Part shown: piece after piece, positions 22,565 through 33,545 of the stretch
How the letters are laid out: each line of letters begins with the position of its first letter
Numbering within the stretch: position 1 is the first letter of the stretch
Source: Eudorina sp. 2006-703-Eu-15
Lineage: Eukaryota > Chlorophyta > Chlorophyceae > Chlamydomonadales > Volvocaceae
Direction: 5' to 3'
NCBI GenBank assembly: GCA_003117195.1
Contig: BDSI01000232.1
Span: 1 to 64,000 of the forward strand
DNA: 64,000 bases
Notes under the pieces: generated by a model
Told to the model about the DNA's origin: nothing
Database searches by the model: none
The model's input: the letters and a program-made list of their open reading frames with translations, nothing else
Translations under genes and position numbers: made by a program

Positions 22565-25060
22565 TATCGCTTCAAGTGCCCTAGCATCAAAATGGTGCTA
22601 CCAAGTCCCGGGACTGACGAGACGTTTGATGTCAGTGGGGAGTCAATTACCTAGTCTCCATCAAGGGGACCCTGACGAACACGTGGGAGGTTGGCAGTGA
22701 AGGCCTGACTAACCTTTTACTCGCAGGCGTCTCGCTTATGTGCTATTGACCGTGTTGGACCCCGCCTCGTTCCTGCATGAGCATGTCATCGATGGTGGAC
22801 CTGGGGGGGACGGACAATGGACGACCCAGAGCCAGCGGACGAGCACTTCCACCGCCCAGCTCGCATTCGGGAACACATTTCTGCTGGGCGCAGCGCTACC
22901 GTGCACTCTTCCATGGACCATGCACTCTTCCCCGGCATGCCATCCACCACAACAGCTTCTAATGCACTAGGGGTCTTTGCATTGCGGGCTCGGTTGGTAA
23001 GCAGCGCGGGGCATGGGTAGCCGCTGGTGGTTGCGCAGTTCCGCTTGACCTTGGTCCGTCCTGACCTTGACGCTTTGTCCGTCTCTGTCGCCCTTCCGCA
23101 CGACGGCTTCTGTTTTGTAGCGGCAGACGGCTGCTGACGCTGCAGGCACGCAGACCACCCTATCAGCATGCCGTTCCATGCAAGCGCTGGCCGCTTGGCA
23201 ACTAGACACGTTGCCGAAGAGCTGTGCGCATGTACCGATCGGGGCGGTGGCGGCGACCTTGCTGTGGGCCTCGCGTGAACGCCGTGCAGCGTGCCTTGGC
23301 CGAGGTTTGGGCCAGCGCGATGAGGGGCTTCTGCATGCACATGGAGGCGTGCGAAACGGGTGGCCCTGGAGGTCCTGGCGGTCGGTCGGTCAACCTTGCA
23401 GTCCTGTGGCTGCTTGGGTCTGTTTGCCGATGTGGGTCGGCAACACGCACGATTAGCATTCAAAGGGATGTGCCTTCAGATGCGCTGGACACAGCGCCGA
23501 GGTATGGGGGATTGCTTACGTGACGATGACTCTGGCGGGTGGACCCGCCAAAACCATGCACGCCTGTGCAAGATGCAGAACCCTCGTACTTGACTGGGTG
23601 GTCTACCCACGTGCGGGTGCCGCCGAAATGCGTGCGTTGGCGTTTACCGCAGCGTATGTGTGTGAGTGTGACAGTCAAGGAACGAGCCCGACGCTCGCGT
23701 GGTGTGGTCTGTACATATAAACGGTAGGGGAGTGTCTGGCACCGGCGTTCAAGCCGCCTGTCCGGGGTTCTCTGCCAACGAGCTGGGGCTGCAATCGCGT
23801 CCTTGGCGGCAGGCAGTTCAAACAGCAGCTCAGGCAGGAACAGACGCAAGAGGATATGTGTTGTTACTTTTTGTGGTGATGGAGCGGGTCAGTGGGAATG
23901 GCCCGGGGCTGGTGTACTGGCTGAGTGAGTCCGTGCGCTAGGTGTAGGGAAGGGACCACGGTGATCGAGCGGTGCAGGGTGCTTCATAGTTTGTGGGGTG
24001 CGTGTCGAAGACGTTAAGAGCTATAGAAGCTCATGGCCCAAGCCCGCTTGCGTGTACAGGCAACAGGCAGGGTTCCCATTGCCCACATGCTCTTGCCCAA
24101 CATACGCACGTCGATGACTGCATAGGTGGCATACGGGGGACAGGGCTGGCTGGCTGGCGGCTGCCAGCTGTTACAAACGCCGCGGCGTTGGCCGCGTTTG
24201 TTCTGCTGCAGGGACGAATAGGGCTTGGGGACTGGGCCGGCGTTACCGCGCGTGTTGCGGGTGTAGGTATGGTTCTCGGACATGCGCTTCCAGCGTGTAT
24301 GGAGAGAGTCGCTATCTGCACTGCGTTGGCGTACCTGCCGCGTGTACGAGATGTGGATTCATCTTGGATCACGTTCACGTATTTACATGTGCGGTTGGCT
24401 GGCGCTGAGCTGGGAGAAGCTTCAGCCTTGTGGCTGCGGCAGGGTAGTCGCTGAGACGGATACGGAGGTGCGGGTAACTATAGGGCTGCGGGGGCCGAGG
24501 CTGGAATCCCGCTTGATGCGAGGCTTTTAGACACGCCAGCGGCACCCACGCATGGGTCTCCTGGACTCTCCCTGATCCGGCAGATCATACGTCGCATGCG
24601 GCCGTGGGCACACCAAGAACACAAACCTCGTACGCGAAAACGTTGTGCTCCTAGCGAGGTCCGACCCGCAGGCCTCGGCCCCTCCATGTGCCGTAACCAC
24701 ATGACGCACAGCGGTCGATGGATAGCTCTGGATACGTCCACGAGATTCGGACCCGCAGGCCTCCGAAACCCAATTTCGTAAGGGCAGCAGCCTCAGCGCT
24801 TCTACCAGAGGATGTCTCATGTCACACGCCATGTCATGGTTTCCTTGGTTATGTGCAGTACAAGCCAGGCACGAAGCCCTAGGCACACCACCGGAGGTCA
24901 ACCGTCAACTCGCACGCCCGCTGTTCATACGTAAACCCTAAACCATTCCATGCAACCGTCCTTCATCCCTGCACACTCCCAGACTGACTACCATCCAACA
25001 TGCCGTACGGTTCGGCAACAACTCACGGGCCGCGCCAAACACTCCGCCGACACCGCAGCC
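22565..25060. other. Convergent gap CFAP418 / FBXO31-like, no supported gene
   Basis: 2.5 kb between convergent stop codons. Open frames are present on both strands (for example around 22786-23463 and 23993-24454), but their translations are Arg/Ala/Cys-rich with no recognisable domain and no consistent splice structure. A 16-base direct repeat of the CGGACCCGCAGGCCT type occurs near 24660 and 24748. I see no RNA gene. Confidence 0.45.
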
Positions 25061-28000
25061 TCATCCCGTTCCGGACGGCCCCGGCGTCCGCCCCATCAGC
25101 TGTGGACTCATCCGCTCAAAGTCCACCAGGAAACCCACCTCACGGCACCATACAAACCCGATGGATCCATTGTCGTACACCCACAGCCGCCCCTCGATCC
25201 ACGCGGGATTGGTAAAGTTGGTGCCCGCCACCCGGCCCTCGCCGCGATACACCGCCACTACGCGCGCCGGCTGCCGCCGCGCCACAGGTCCCCGCGGCGG
25301 ACCCTCCGGCACCGCCGCCGATGGCGGCGTCGCAGCTGCGGCCGGTTGCGGCGGCGGACCCATGGGTCCCAGGTAGTCCCACAGGTCAACCGGGTCGGCG
25401 GCCGCCGCCGCCGCCGCCACTGCCGCGAGCCGCTCCGCAATCGGCCCGTGTACGACATTCTCCTCGCCGCCGTCGTTGATCGCAGCCTGCACCGCCGCCG
25501 CAACACCCGGGATCGCCCACACGGGCAGCACCATGACGCCCGGCGGCGGCTGCCGCGGCGGCGCCGCCGCCTCCGCCGCCTCGGCGGCCGCGGCCGCCAG
25601 CGCCGCCGCCAGCGCCCCCGGCCGGTCCGAGGCGTAGAGCGGCCGGTTGGTGATCAGCTCCACCTCATGCAGCGGCCAGGGCTGCGGCAGCGGCTCCGCA
25701 TTTACGCGCCACGTCACCTCCCCGGCCGGGACGTTAGGGTCGCCCGTCACCTTGGTCGCCACGATGCGGCTGCCCGCGCCGCGCCCCTCGTAGGCCACCG
25801 ACACGACTTCCAGGCCGTGGGGACCGTACACCCCTGCGGTTGTGCGGTGGGCGGTTGGTGGTTGAGAGCACTGCCTGCCTGGTTGGCTGGCTGGCGCAGT
25901 CGGCGGCTGCCCGCCCCGCCCCGCCCCGGCTGGCCGACGGGTGCTCGCGGCCTCCCGGGACAAGCGTCCACTTCGTCTCAACGCTTACATCAAGGCGCAT
26001 GTGCAGGTCCCCTCGGTACTGAGAACTACGGTACCGCCGGGTGCGGCGCTCATCGAGCCCCCTCCAACCTCCAGTATGAATATGTCTCCCGATTTCCTGC
26101 ACTCCCCAGGCCCCCTTCAGCCTCCCACCTGTCCACAAGCCGCACAAGGGCCGCTGGCGGGAGGGCGCAGGCAGCTGCAGCCGCACCAGGTGTTTCAGGA
26201 TGATGGGCTGACGGGGCGCACCGAAGGGCCCGGGGGAGGCGCCGGGGCCGCCGCCGCCACCACCGCCTCGGTTCCGCACCTTTCGGCCGCCGGATCTGTG
26301 GTTAGTTGGGTTGACAATATGCGGTTGGCGGGTATGCCCGGCGGTCGGCGGTTGGCGGATGTGCTTGGGAGGACGCGCGTCGGTCATTGGTGTGTGTACG
26401 TGTGCAGGACCGACGACGCTTTCCTCCCGGGGTTCAACGTTCCGTGCCCCACCATGAAGCACACGCACTGCGGTCCGTCCGGGCCCCTGTCCTGCTCCCC
26501 GCCCCTGTCGTGATCCCCCCCATCACATCGCCCCGGCCCTCCCCGCCCACCTGCTCCCCGCCACGTGGGTCTCCATGAAGCGGAGCACCTCGTACTCGAA
26601 TGAGCGGGGCGGGCTGGCCCCCAGCAGCTCCGCGCCGCCCCGACCACCTGGGGCGAGTCCGCATCCGCATCCGCATGCAGACGCGGGTGGCAACCAGCAG
26701 CAGCGACAGCAGCAGCAGTACGACCGCGTTTCCAGGTATGAAGGACGAAAGCGTGTTCCCCGTTGCGAACAACTGGATGAACCAGATCTGCAGTGCTCCC
26801 GGTTGTTTCCATCGCTGCACAGCTGCGAGCGACATTTTCGCCATCTCCAGCACCCGCAACACAGCCCTGGCCTGATCTGAACATCTGACGCAATCTGATC
26901 TCGTGATCTGTACGACCACAGCTCCCACAGCACAGCCTGATCTGATCTATCTGAAGATCTGATCTGATTTGACCTGCAGGACAACAGCTCCCGGTCGCAA
27001 CACTGTCTCGCACACGCCCACCCCAACCCCGCACGGCCGGTGACTCCTCACCCGTGGCCACGGCTGCCGCCGCCAGGGCCGCGGCCGAAGGGCGGCCCGA
27101 GCCCCCCGCCGCTCCAGCGCCCGCCGCAGCGTGTCCCCCGGCATTACCACCGGGCCCCTCGCCCGGTCCCCTCCGGACCTCACGCTTCCAGGGCTCATCT
27201 TTGAGCAGCGCGAATGACTGCGGGATACGAATGTACAACACGTCTGGGCTCACGCCTGAACGGCCGGTCTGGGCTCGCAAGGAGAGGTCAGGGTGCCTGG
27301 CTCTCTCGCCGTGTTGCCGTCCCCCGGCGCAGGACGCTGACGATACTGCGCCGCAGTCGTCGTGCGTAATCGCGACACCGCACCCCCGTTCCGTCCCGCC
27401 ATCCTACCTTCTACCAACCCGCTATACACCTAGCTTGAAAACTCTCCCGAGGCACCTGACCTCCTGTGACCGGCACATGTACAAGCGAAAGGTGCCCGAC
27501 CCATTTCCGTCGGGGTCGCCGTACCTCGTCCACCAGCTGCAGTACACAGCCAGGGAACCCCGGGCCGACACGTGCCGTCACCTCCTCGACCAGCACCGCC
27601 GCCGCTGCCTCAGCCTCGGCTTCTGCCGCGGCGTCGTCAGCCCCGTCACCGCCGCCCCCACCGGGGCCACCGCCCGCCGCACCGGCGTCGCCCGGGTTGC
27701 GGGCCCGCAGCGCCACCACCTCCAAGTGGGGCGCACCGCCGGGAGCGAAGCTGACCCGGAAGAGGGATCCTCGGGGCGCATCGCCGGCGCCGCGCCACAG
27801 CCCGATCAGAGGCTGCACCCGCCGCATGGCCGCGAAGACCGACCTGGGGGACCGCGGGGAGGGTGGGTGGGACGGGGCACAGCTCCCGGTAGGCCTTCTG
27901 TAGGCTTTCCGGAGGCCTGTCGTAGAAGACCAAACCATGCGATGCACCTGAGCATCGGAAGGACAGGAAATGTTCAGGGTAACCGCACACGTATCACAAA

Positions 28001-28601
28001 CCCCAGGACTGCAGCAGCGGTGGCACAGGAGCAGAGGGGCAGTAGCAGTAGCAGTAGCAGCATCAACATCGGATGCAGGTTGAAAGCCGGTTGAGATGAG
28101 AAGAGAAGCGGACGCTAGGCAGGCTTGGCCAAAACGTGGGTGGTGTATCAAAGACAGAGCCTGGCGCCTGGTTTTAGAGGCGATGTGTGGGAAGGGGAGG
28201 GAGGCGTGTGTCTGAAGCCCCCACCTGAAGGTTGTAAGTTGGCCCTCCTCGATTGGGCCATCGTCATCATCATCGTCGTCCTTACCCAGGAAGGCAGGCC
28301 TCGCCAAGCGGGGAATCTCACGGTGGTGCTTTAGCCGTTCGGGGCCTGCTGGGCTTAGGTCGGGCTGCAGCCATCGCTCGGGTTTGGTGAAGGGGCCCCA
28401 GGTCGAGGCGCAGAGCTGCTGCCACACGCGCGCGTCGTCCGCACAAGCCACTGCAAGGCGCTTGCATGTGAGCGCTACGACTGCAATTTCTCGAGGCTTG
28501 AGCCGGAGCAAGATGCGCGTTGTGAGGTCATCGCTGAGGTCCAGAAAACTGGTGGTCTGTGATGGAACAGAACCAAATTCATCATCTTTGACGATGTCCA
28601 T
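25061..28601 (-). CDS. FBXO31-like F-box protein with Cyclin_D1-binding domain
   Basis: Substrate receptor of an SCF ubiquitin ligase (inferred from the F-box). Exons: 28601-28225, 27916-27881, 27843-about 27530, 27243-27052, 26647-26551, 26295-26129 and 25833-25061. The F-box FLDLSDDLTTRILLRLKPRE...LTCKRLAVAC lies near residues 17-60, followed by VWQQLC. The C-terminal half matches FBXO31: LIGLWRGAG, GLWTG/VYGPHGLEVVSVAYEGR, ATKVTGDPNVPAGEV, and near the end GRVAGTNFTNPAWIEGRLWVYD with GFVWCREVGFLVDF. Ala/Pro-rich inserts interrupt the domain. Intron 2 (27880-27844) would be only 37 nt. The junction between exons 3 and 4 is unresolved: the obvious donor (GAG/gtacgg, about 27520) is out of phase with the acceptor at 27244, so a base may be missing or another donor is used. 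ATG 28601 is the first true Met. Confidence 0.86.
26870..26985. repeat. CTGAT/GATCT-rich simple repeat in an FBXO31-like intron
   Basis: Scattered ATCTGA and CTGATCT units, about a dozen, lie in the intron between exons ending at 27052 and starting at 26647. They are interrupted by GTACGACCACAG-like sequence. No coding role. Confidence 0.7.
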
Positions 28602-29279
28602 CCTTAGATATGACAGGCGTTTTACAAACAATGTGAATTTAGAACCCTAGATGTTTTCCAAATGAAGTTCGTACGCTTGCGGTGGAATTGATGTGACGTA
28701 CACCGCCTTTTTCCACTACGTTGCTACTCTATCGCTTTTTTTCTTTGAGGGGTAGCCTCGAGAGATAGAACGTGATGTTTTCGTTGCATTCCTTCTGCCA
28801 ATGCAAATTGTGCACAGAGCTCTGCTTTTAACGGTGGGCAAAAACAGATTCCCAGCTGCCCAAGATGCAAAAATTGTGCGCCGATGATTGTGTCAAAATG
28901 AACTTACAGAGAGCTTTATGTGCCGCTTCAGCCACATTTTGTTAGCAACGGCAGTCCATATTTCCCGCCCCATCACCTCCATCGGCGGGAAGGCAGCCCT
29001 GCTTTAAAATCGATATTGAACAGTTAATAGTCTATGTAGTTATGTACTGCGCCTCTGTGTGAGAACGCGTCCGAAAACCGGTTACCGTTGCCCGTACAAT
29101 TGGTGCGGAACCGTCAATTTGTAAGAAGTATCATTCGACTCTGACTGATCTGATGTCGGTGCATTAAAGTTAAACTGTTAAACTGCATAATACTGCTTGG
29201 TAAAGCTGGTGTCTTATCTCAGAGCTGACGTTGACGTCACCAGTCACAGAGTCGCCAATATTCAGGTCCTGCCAAAAAT
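28602..29279. promoter_or_regulatory. Divergent intergenic region FBXO31-like / MPDU1
   Basis: About 680 bp between opposed start codons, AT-richer than both genes, with T-runs at 28730-28745. Both promoters are expected here. I see no open frame worth calling and no specific element. Confidence 0.5.
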
Positions 29280-31613
29280 ATGGCAGACCTGTTCAACACG
29301 ACAAAGGTCGTGCTCAAGCATGTGGTTGAAACGCGGTCGTTGCCTGATGTTGACCTCCTGAAGCTGTTGATCAGCCAGGCGCTCGGCTATGCCATCCTGG
29401 CGGGCGCTTGTGTCACGAAGCTGCCACAGGTGTGAATGGGTCTGGGCGGGTGGGGGATTCTGTTGAGCGGCCGGGCCTCTTCCAACACCTAGGCGCTCGC
29501 GGGCGCGCACGGCCCAAGGCGCGCCGCGATCAACTGGACATCGAGGGAAATGTCCAACACGAGACGGTTGTACAGTGTTGCGTGCCCAATGGCTCGATCG
29601 GCGGGCACACGGGGCCGAGGAAGGTGCAGGGAGAGTGGTTGCCCAACGTCCCGTGCGGAGGTTGAACAGCCATGCACGTCGGGGGGGTACCTCCACCGTA
29701 ACAATCCCCCAGACGGCCCCGACAAGTGCTGGCTCCTATCTGGCGAATAGAAGCGCCTGGCGCGTTTCAGCTGTGTCTGCCAACTGCAACACCTTGCGAC
29801 TGGTGTTGCACATCCAGGGCAGCGTCCGGTAATTCCTGTGCATGGCTGCATGCTGCAATGCATTCACGGACGGTATGCGATACTAGCCCCGCTGCCCGAG
29901 CAGTCACTGCCGCTGTCAGTGCAATGCGCCACGCATACGCCATGGGACAGCACGCTTCATGAAGTGATGTATACGCGCCGCATGCGTCATGCAATCGTTC
30001 TCCCCGACCTTACAGATCTTGCTGATCCGCCAAGCCGGCAGCGCCGAGGGCCTGAGCAAGGAGATGTTTGAGATTGAGACCTACACGTTGCTGATTACGG
30101 CATTGTACGGCTACACGCGACAGCTGCCGTTCAATACGTACGGAGAGTCGCTGATCCTGGCGATTCAGAACCTGGTCATCATGGGCATGGTGTACGGCTA
30201 CAGCAAAACACCGGCACTGCGGCGGATGGCGGTTTGGGGAGCGTACGTCGCGCTGACGGTTGGAGTGGTTACAGGTAACCGTCGCCATATGCAGGGCGTT
30301 TGGTTGTCCCGGGACCATGAAGGATTCCGGTTGTGACGGTTGCGGTGTGCACACAAAACGGCTGCTCAGGAAAATGCTTTGCAGTGCGGTGGCACACAGA
30401 CACAGGAGGCCGATTCGGCCAAGGGCTTCAGCATGTGCTGCAAACAGGGGAAGCCTGGAATAAGAATGGGTTTCTCGGGGATGTGTTGGACTTGTTTTGG
30501 GGCGGGGTTCTGTCCGGCAAGCAGCGTCCGTTCTGGGTGTTCTGGTCGAAATAGAATTGGACTTGCCTGGAAGCTGTCTGGGTGCAGGACAACCGGCGGT
30601 CGGGTGAGGGTGAGCAACGGGCGTACACCAACGCAGACGGGTTGCATCTCCGCCGCCGCCGATGCGCAGGCCACATTAAGAGTGAGGCCATGGAGACCTT
30701 CTTTGGAGTCAACGCGCTGGTCATGACGATGTCCAGGCTGCCGCAGGTACGGAGATATCGCCACACGTGACACGTGTGCTCAGCTGAGCAGTTGCCGTAC
30801 AACTGGGTGTGGCAACTGCTCAGCTCAGCATCCAATCCAAAGCGGTGTCTGTTCGACTACGCTGAAGCTTTACTTTGGCGAAGTTTCTAGTACGTCCTCA
30901 TTGCACGTGTGCATCGCGCAGTCCGCATGCGGCGCCGAACTGGTTTCGCACCATGTCTGCTTTTGCAAACCCTAGCCCCCTCCACCTTGCTGGCCCACTC
31001 CTCTCTGCTTTCCCAGCCTCTCTGTTTCTGCCTGAAGTGACCCCCTCCTGCTGCTATGCTGCCCAGGTCTTTAAGAACTTCAGCGCTCGGTCCACCGGGA
31101 CGCTGTCCGGTATCACGTTCGGCATCAATGTGGTGGGCTGCATCATCCGCCTCTTCACCACAATGCAGGCGGGCGGGGGCCCGGCCATGATGCGCAGCTA
31201 CATGATCAGTGAGTCAGCGGGCTCGGGGGACTATGGGGTTGGCGCGGGGCGGAGTGCGGTTAGTACAACAGGGCTTGCATGACGTAATCTGCGAGTGCCG
31301 TGCGCGAGTTGGCAGGAGTCGGCGGGCGGTAGGTCGGACTGGCGCTGGGGTGGCGCCGCAGAGGCGAGGCTGCGTCGGTGGTGGCCGCTGAAGGTCCGGA
31401 CCGTCTTGACGCTCATGGATGGCCCATGGGTCGGCCGCTGGCTGCTGCCCCCTGCTCGTCCCCCTTGGGCTCCCAGGCCTGGTCATCAATGCCACACTGC
31501 TGCTCCAAATCATCGCCTACCGTAAGAACACGGCGGTTCAGCTCAAGGCCCAGCGGGACAAGGCGGAGGCGGAGAAGAAGAAGGAGGGCGGCGAGAGCCG
31601 TAAGGACAAGTAA
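29280..31613 (+). CDS. MPDU1: MPDU1 (Lec35), PQ-loop protein for dolichol-phosphate sugar use
   Basis: ER membrane protein needed for use of mannose- and glucose-P-dolichol in glycosylation. Five exons: 29280-29429, 30016-30274, 30670-30746, 31067-31208 and 31477-31613, all in phase with no frame break, 254 aa (the usual size). The two PQ-loop repeats are clear: KLPQ/ILLIRQAGSAEGLS and RLPQ/VFKNFSARSTGTLSGITF, each split by an intron exactly after the Gln. Between them are the membrane segments LITALYGYTRQLPFNTYGES and LILAIQNLVIMGMVYGY. The C-terminal helix LVINATLLLQIIAY is followed by a Lys/Glu-rich cytosolic tail ending KDK, similar to an ER-retrieval tail. A TGTAA signal lies at about 32079, 466 bases past the stop. 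Confidence 0.94.
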
Positions 31614-33545
31614 ACTGGCGCGTGCAGCTGGTGGCAAGGACAAGTAGGCTGGCGTGCGTCGCTGCGGCATTAGCGGTGATGGGAGGGGGTGCTACTGCGG
31701 CACCTGGTGCACATCTTCGCTCGTAGTTGTGGGCACTGCGCCCCTCCAGAAGCTGGGAGACATCGGCGTGTCGGTTGGGACGGCGTTTCACATGTGTAGG
31801 GCCCTGTGGGATCGCAGGGCTGGCGGCGCGGTGTTTACTTTGTCGACGCACCTGTTCTCTTTTGGATGCATTCCCATACATGAACCTGGTTTTGGTTTTG
31901 GGGAAACCAGGAGCGGAGGGATGCGCACAAAGGTCGTGTTAGCAGCTGCAGCAGCTGCTTCTCGGATGGTTGTCCGACGCCAGCTCATCACGCGGTCGCA
32001 AGTCAACTGATGGGGCAGCGGAAGGTGGATGTAGCTCAGCCGCCATGAGGCTGGCGTCCCATTATGGATGCCGCACATGTGGCTGTAAGCGTGGGAATGG
32101 ACCATGAAACGTATCGCGGACGGCGGGCAGATCTCAATCGGTTCGGCACCCTTCGCACCTTGCCAAGGGTGGCGGGGCCGCCGTTCTCTGTTCCGGGTTG
32201 GGGCTGTCACCTGAACATGGTAACGTGCTTGCCGTATGATGACTGTCAGGGTATGAATTGTACCTGTCAGTTCCCTTCGTTGTACACACTGAGTTGCCTG
32301 GCAGCTGGCACACTGGCCCGGTGCGAGTATTTCGATGCTGGTGTGAAGAATACGGCAGTAATCGTATTGGTTGACGGATCTTCGACTCAGCGCATGTTGG
32401 CAGGAAGGTTGTTTCAGCCGGTTGACGGACAGGTCGTGTCGCCGTAAGTGCGACTGGATTGCACGCAACTGCGCCTTTGCATGGCACACAGGCGAAACGA
32501 ATTGGTCATGTGCTGTCGTCGACGGGATGATCAAATTTGCGTCTGGGCCCGCTGGATCGCCAAGAGTCCCCCTTGTAACATTACATTACAATCCCGTATT
32601 GGGAGGGGGTCTCGGCAGGAGGTTACAGTTCGGTGAACGTGAGTGCGGTCCAAGCGGGTTGTGTCTCAACGGCTGTGACGTACTTCGGCAGCTATGGGGG
32701 TTACTCCCGCTTGGGGCTTCGTTCCACAACGAGGCCTGCCAGGGAGTAAGCTAGCCGCATGGCACTGTACCCGTATGCAGGATGCAGGGTCTTTCCAGGG
32801 GTTCCGTAAAGATCGCGCTTGGTAGCGGGATGGAGCTCGGGCAGGAACGCCGTGGGGGGCCAGAGGTCGATTTTTACCACAGACCCTTGTGTGGATGCAT
32901 GTCGTACGTCATACGTAATGGAGATCGCAGTGGTTTCACCCCTAGTTGCCTCCAGGCCTGGCAACCTACCTCTCGGTATGCAGGTACCATTCATGGTCCC
33001 TTTGCCAGACACCCAACGCTGATTAGAAAGTACGAAACTGTCTAGGAAGCTCTGGCAGCGCTGCCGCCCCCCACCTGGCCACGTTGAACCTGGCCACGTT
33101 GACCACGTGCTTGTCGGACGGCCCCCGGCCCCCGCACACCCACGCGCAGTGAGATGATATTGTTTGCTACCAAGGAATCCCATCAAGCCAGCACAGCACT
33201 GACGGAGCACCCCCGACCTGTATCCTACATACGCGAACTGTACTGCAGGGTACAGAACACACACGCGCAGGCGGCCCGCCCATCAAAACGAAATCAGGTG
33301 CACATGAACAATTGAACTTGCCTCTATAGATGACAGCCACCCAGTCAACACGAACGCCGTAAGAGCCGGAGGCATACAGCATTTTTTATGGCCGCCTCAC
33401 GCGGCGCACTTTGCCGCGTAAGCCACTACGTTTCGCGCGGCCAGTGCTCCCCCTCGTACAGCCGAGTCCCGGCATAGGCGAGGGCGTCCAGCAGTCTGCT
33501 CGTCCTGCAGGCTGCCCGCCGTGCAGTCCGCTCCAGGACGGCGTG
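31614..33545. other. Convergent gap MPDU1 / YIPF, no supported gene
   Basis: 1.9 kb between convergent stop codons, presumably the two 3' UTRs plus spacer. A 16-base tandem repeat of CCTGGCCACGTTGA type occurs at about 33075-33105. Moderate open frames occur on both strands (for example 32701-33264 minus), but none resembles a known protein. Confidence 0.45.

Noticed and set aside
22786..23463. Open frame of about 225 codons on the minus strand downstream of CFAP418
   Set aside because: No family resemblance, Arg/Ser/Cys-rich composition typical of chance frames, and no plausible splice partners.
24935..24950. Telomere-like CCCTAAAC
   Set aside because: Only one unit is present, with no tandem array, so it is a chance match.
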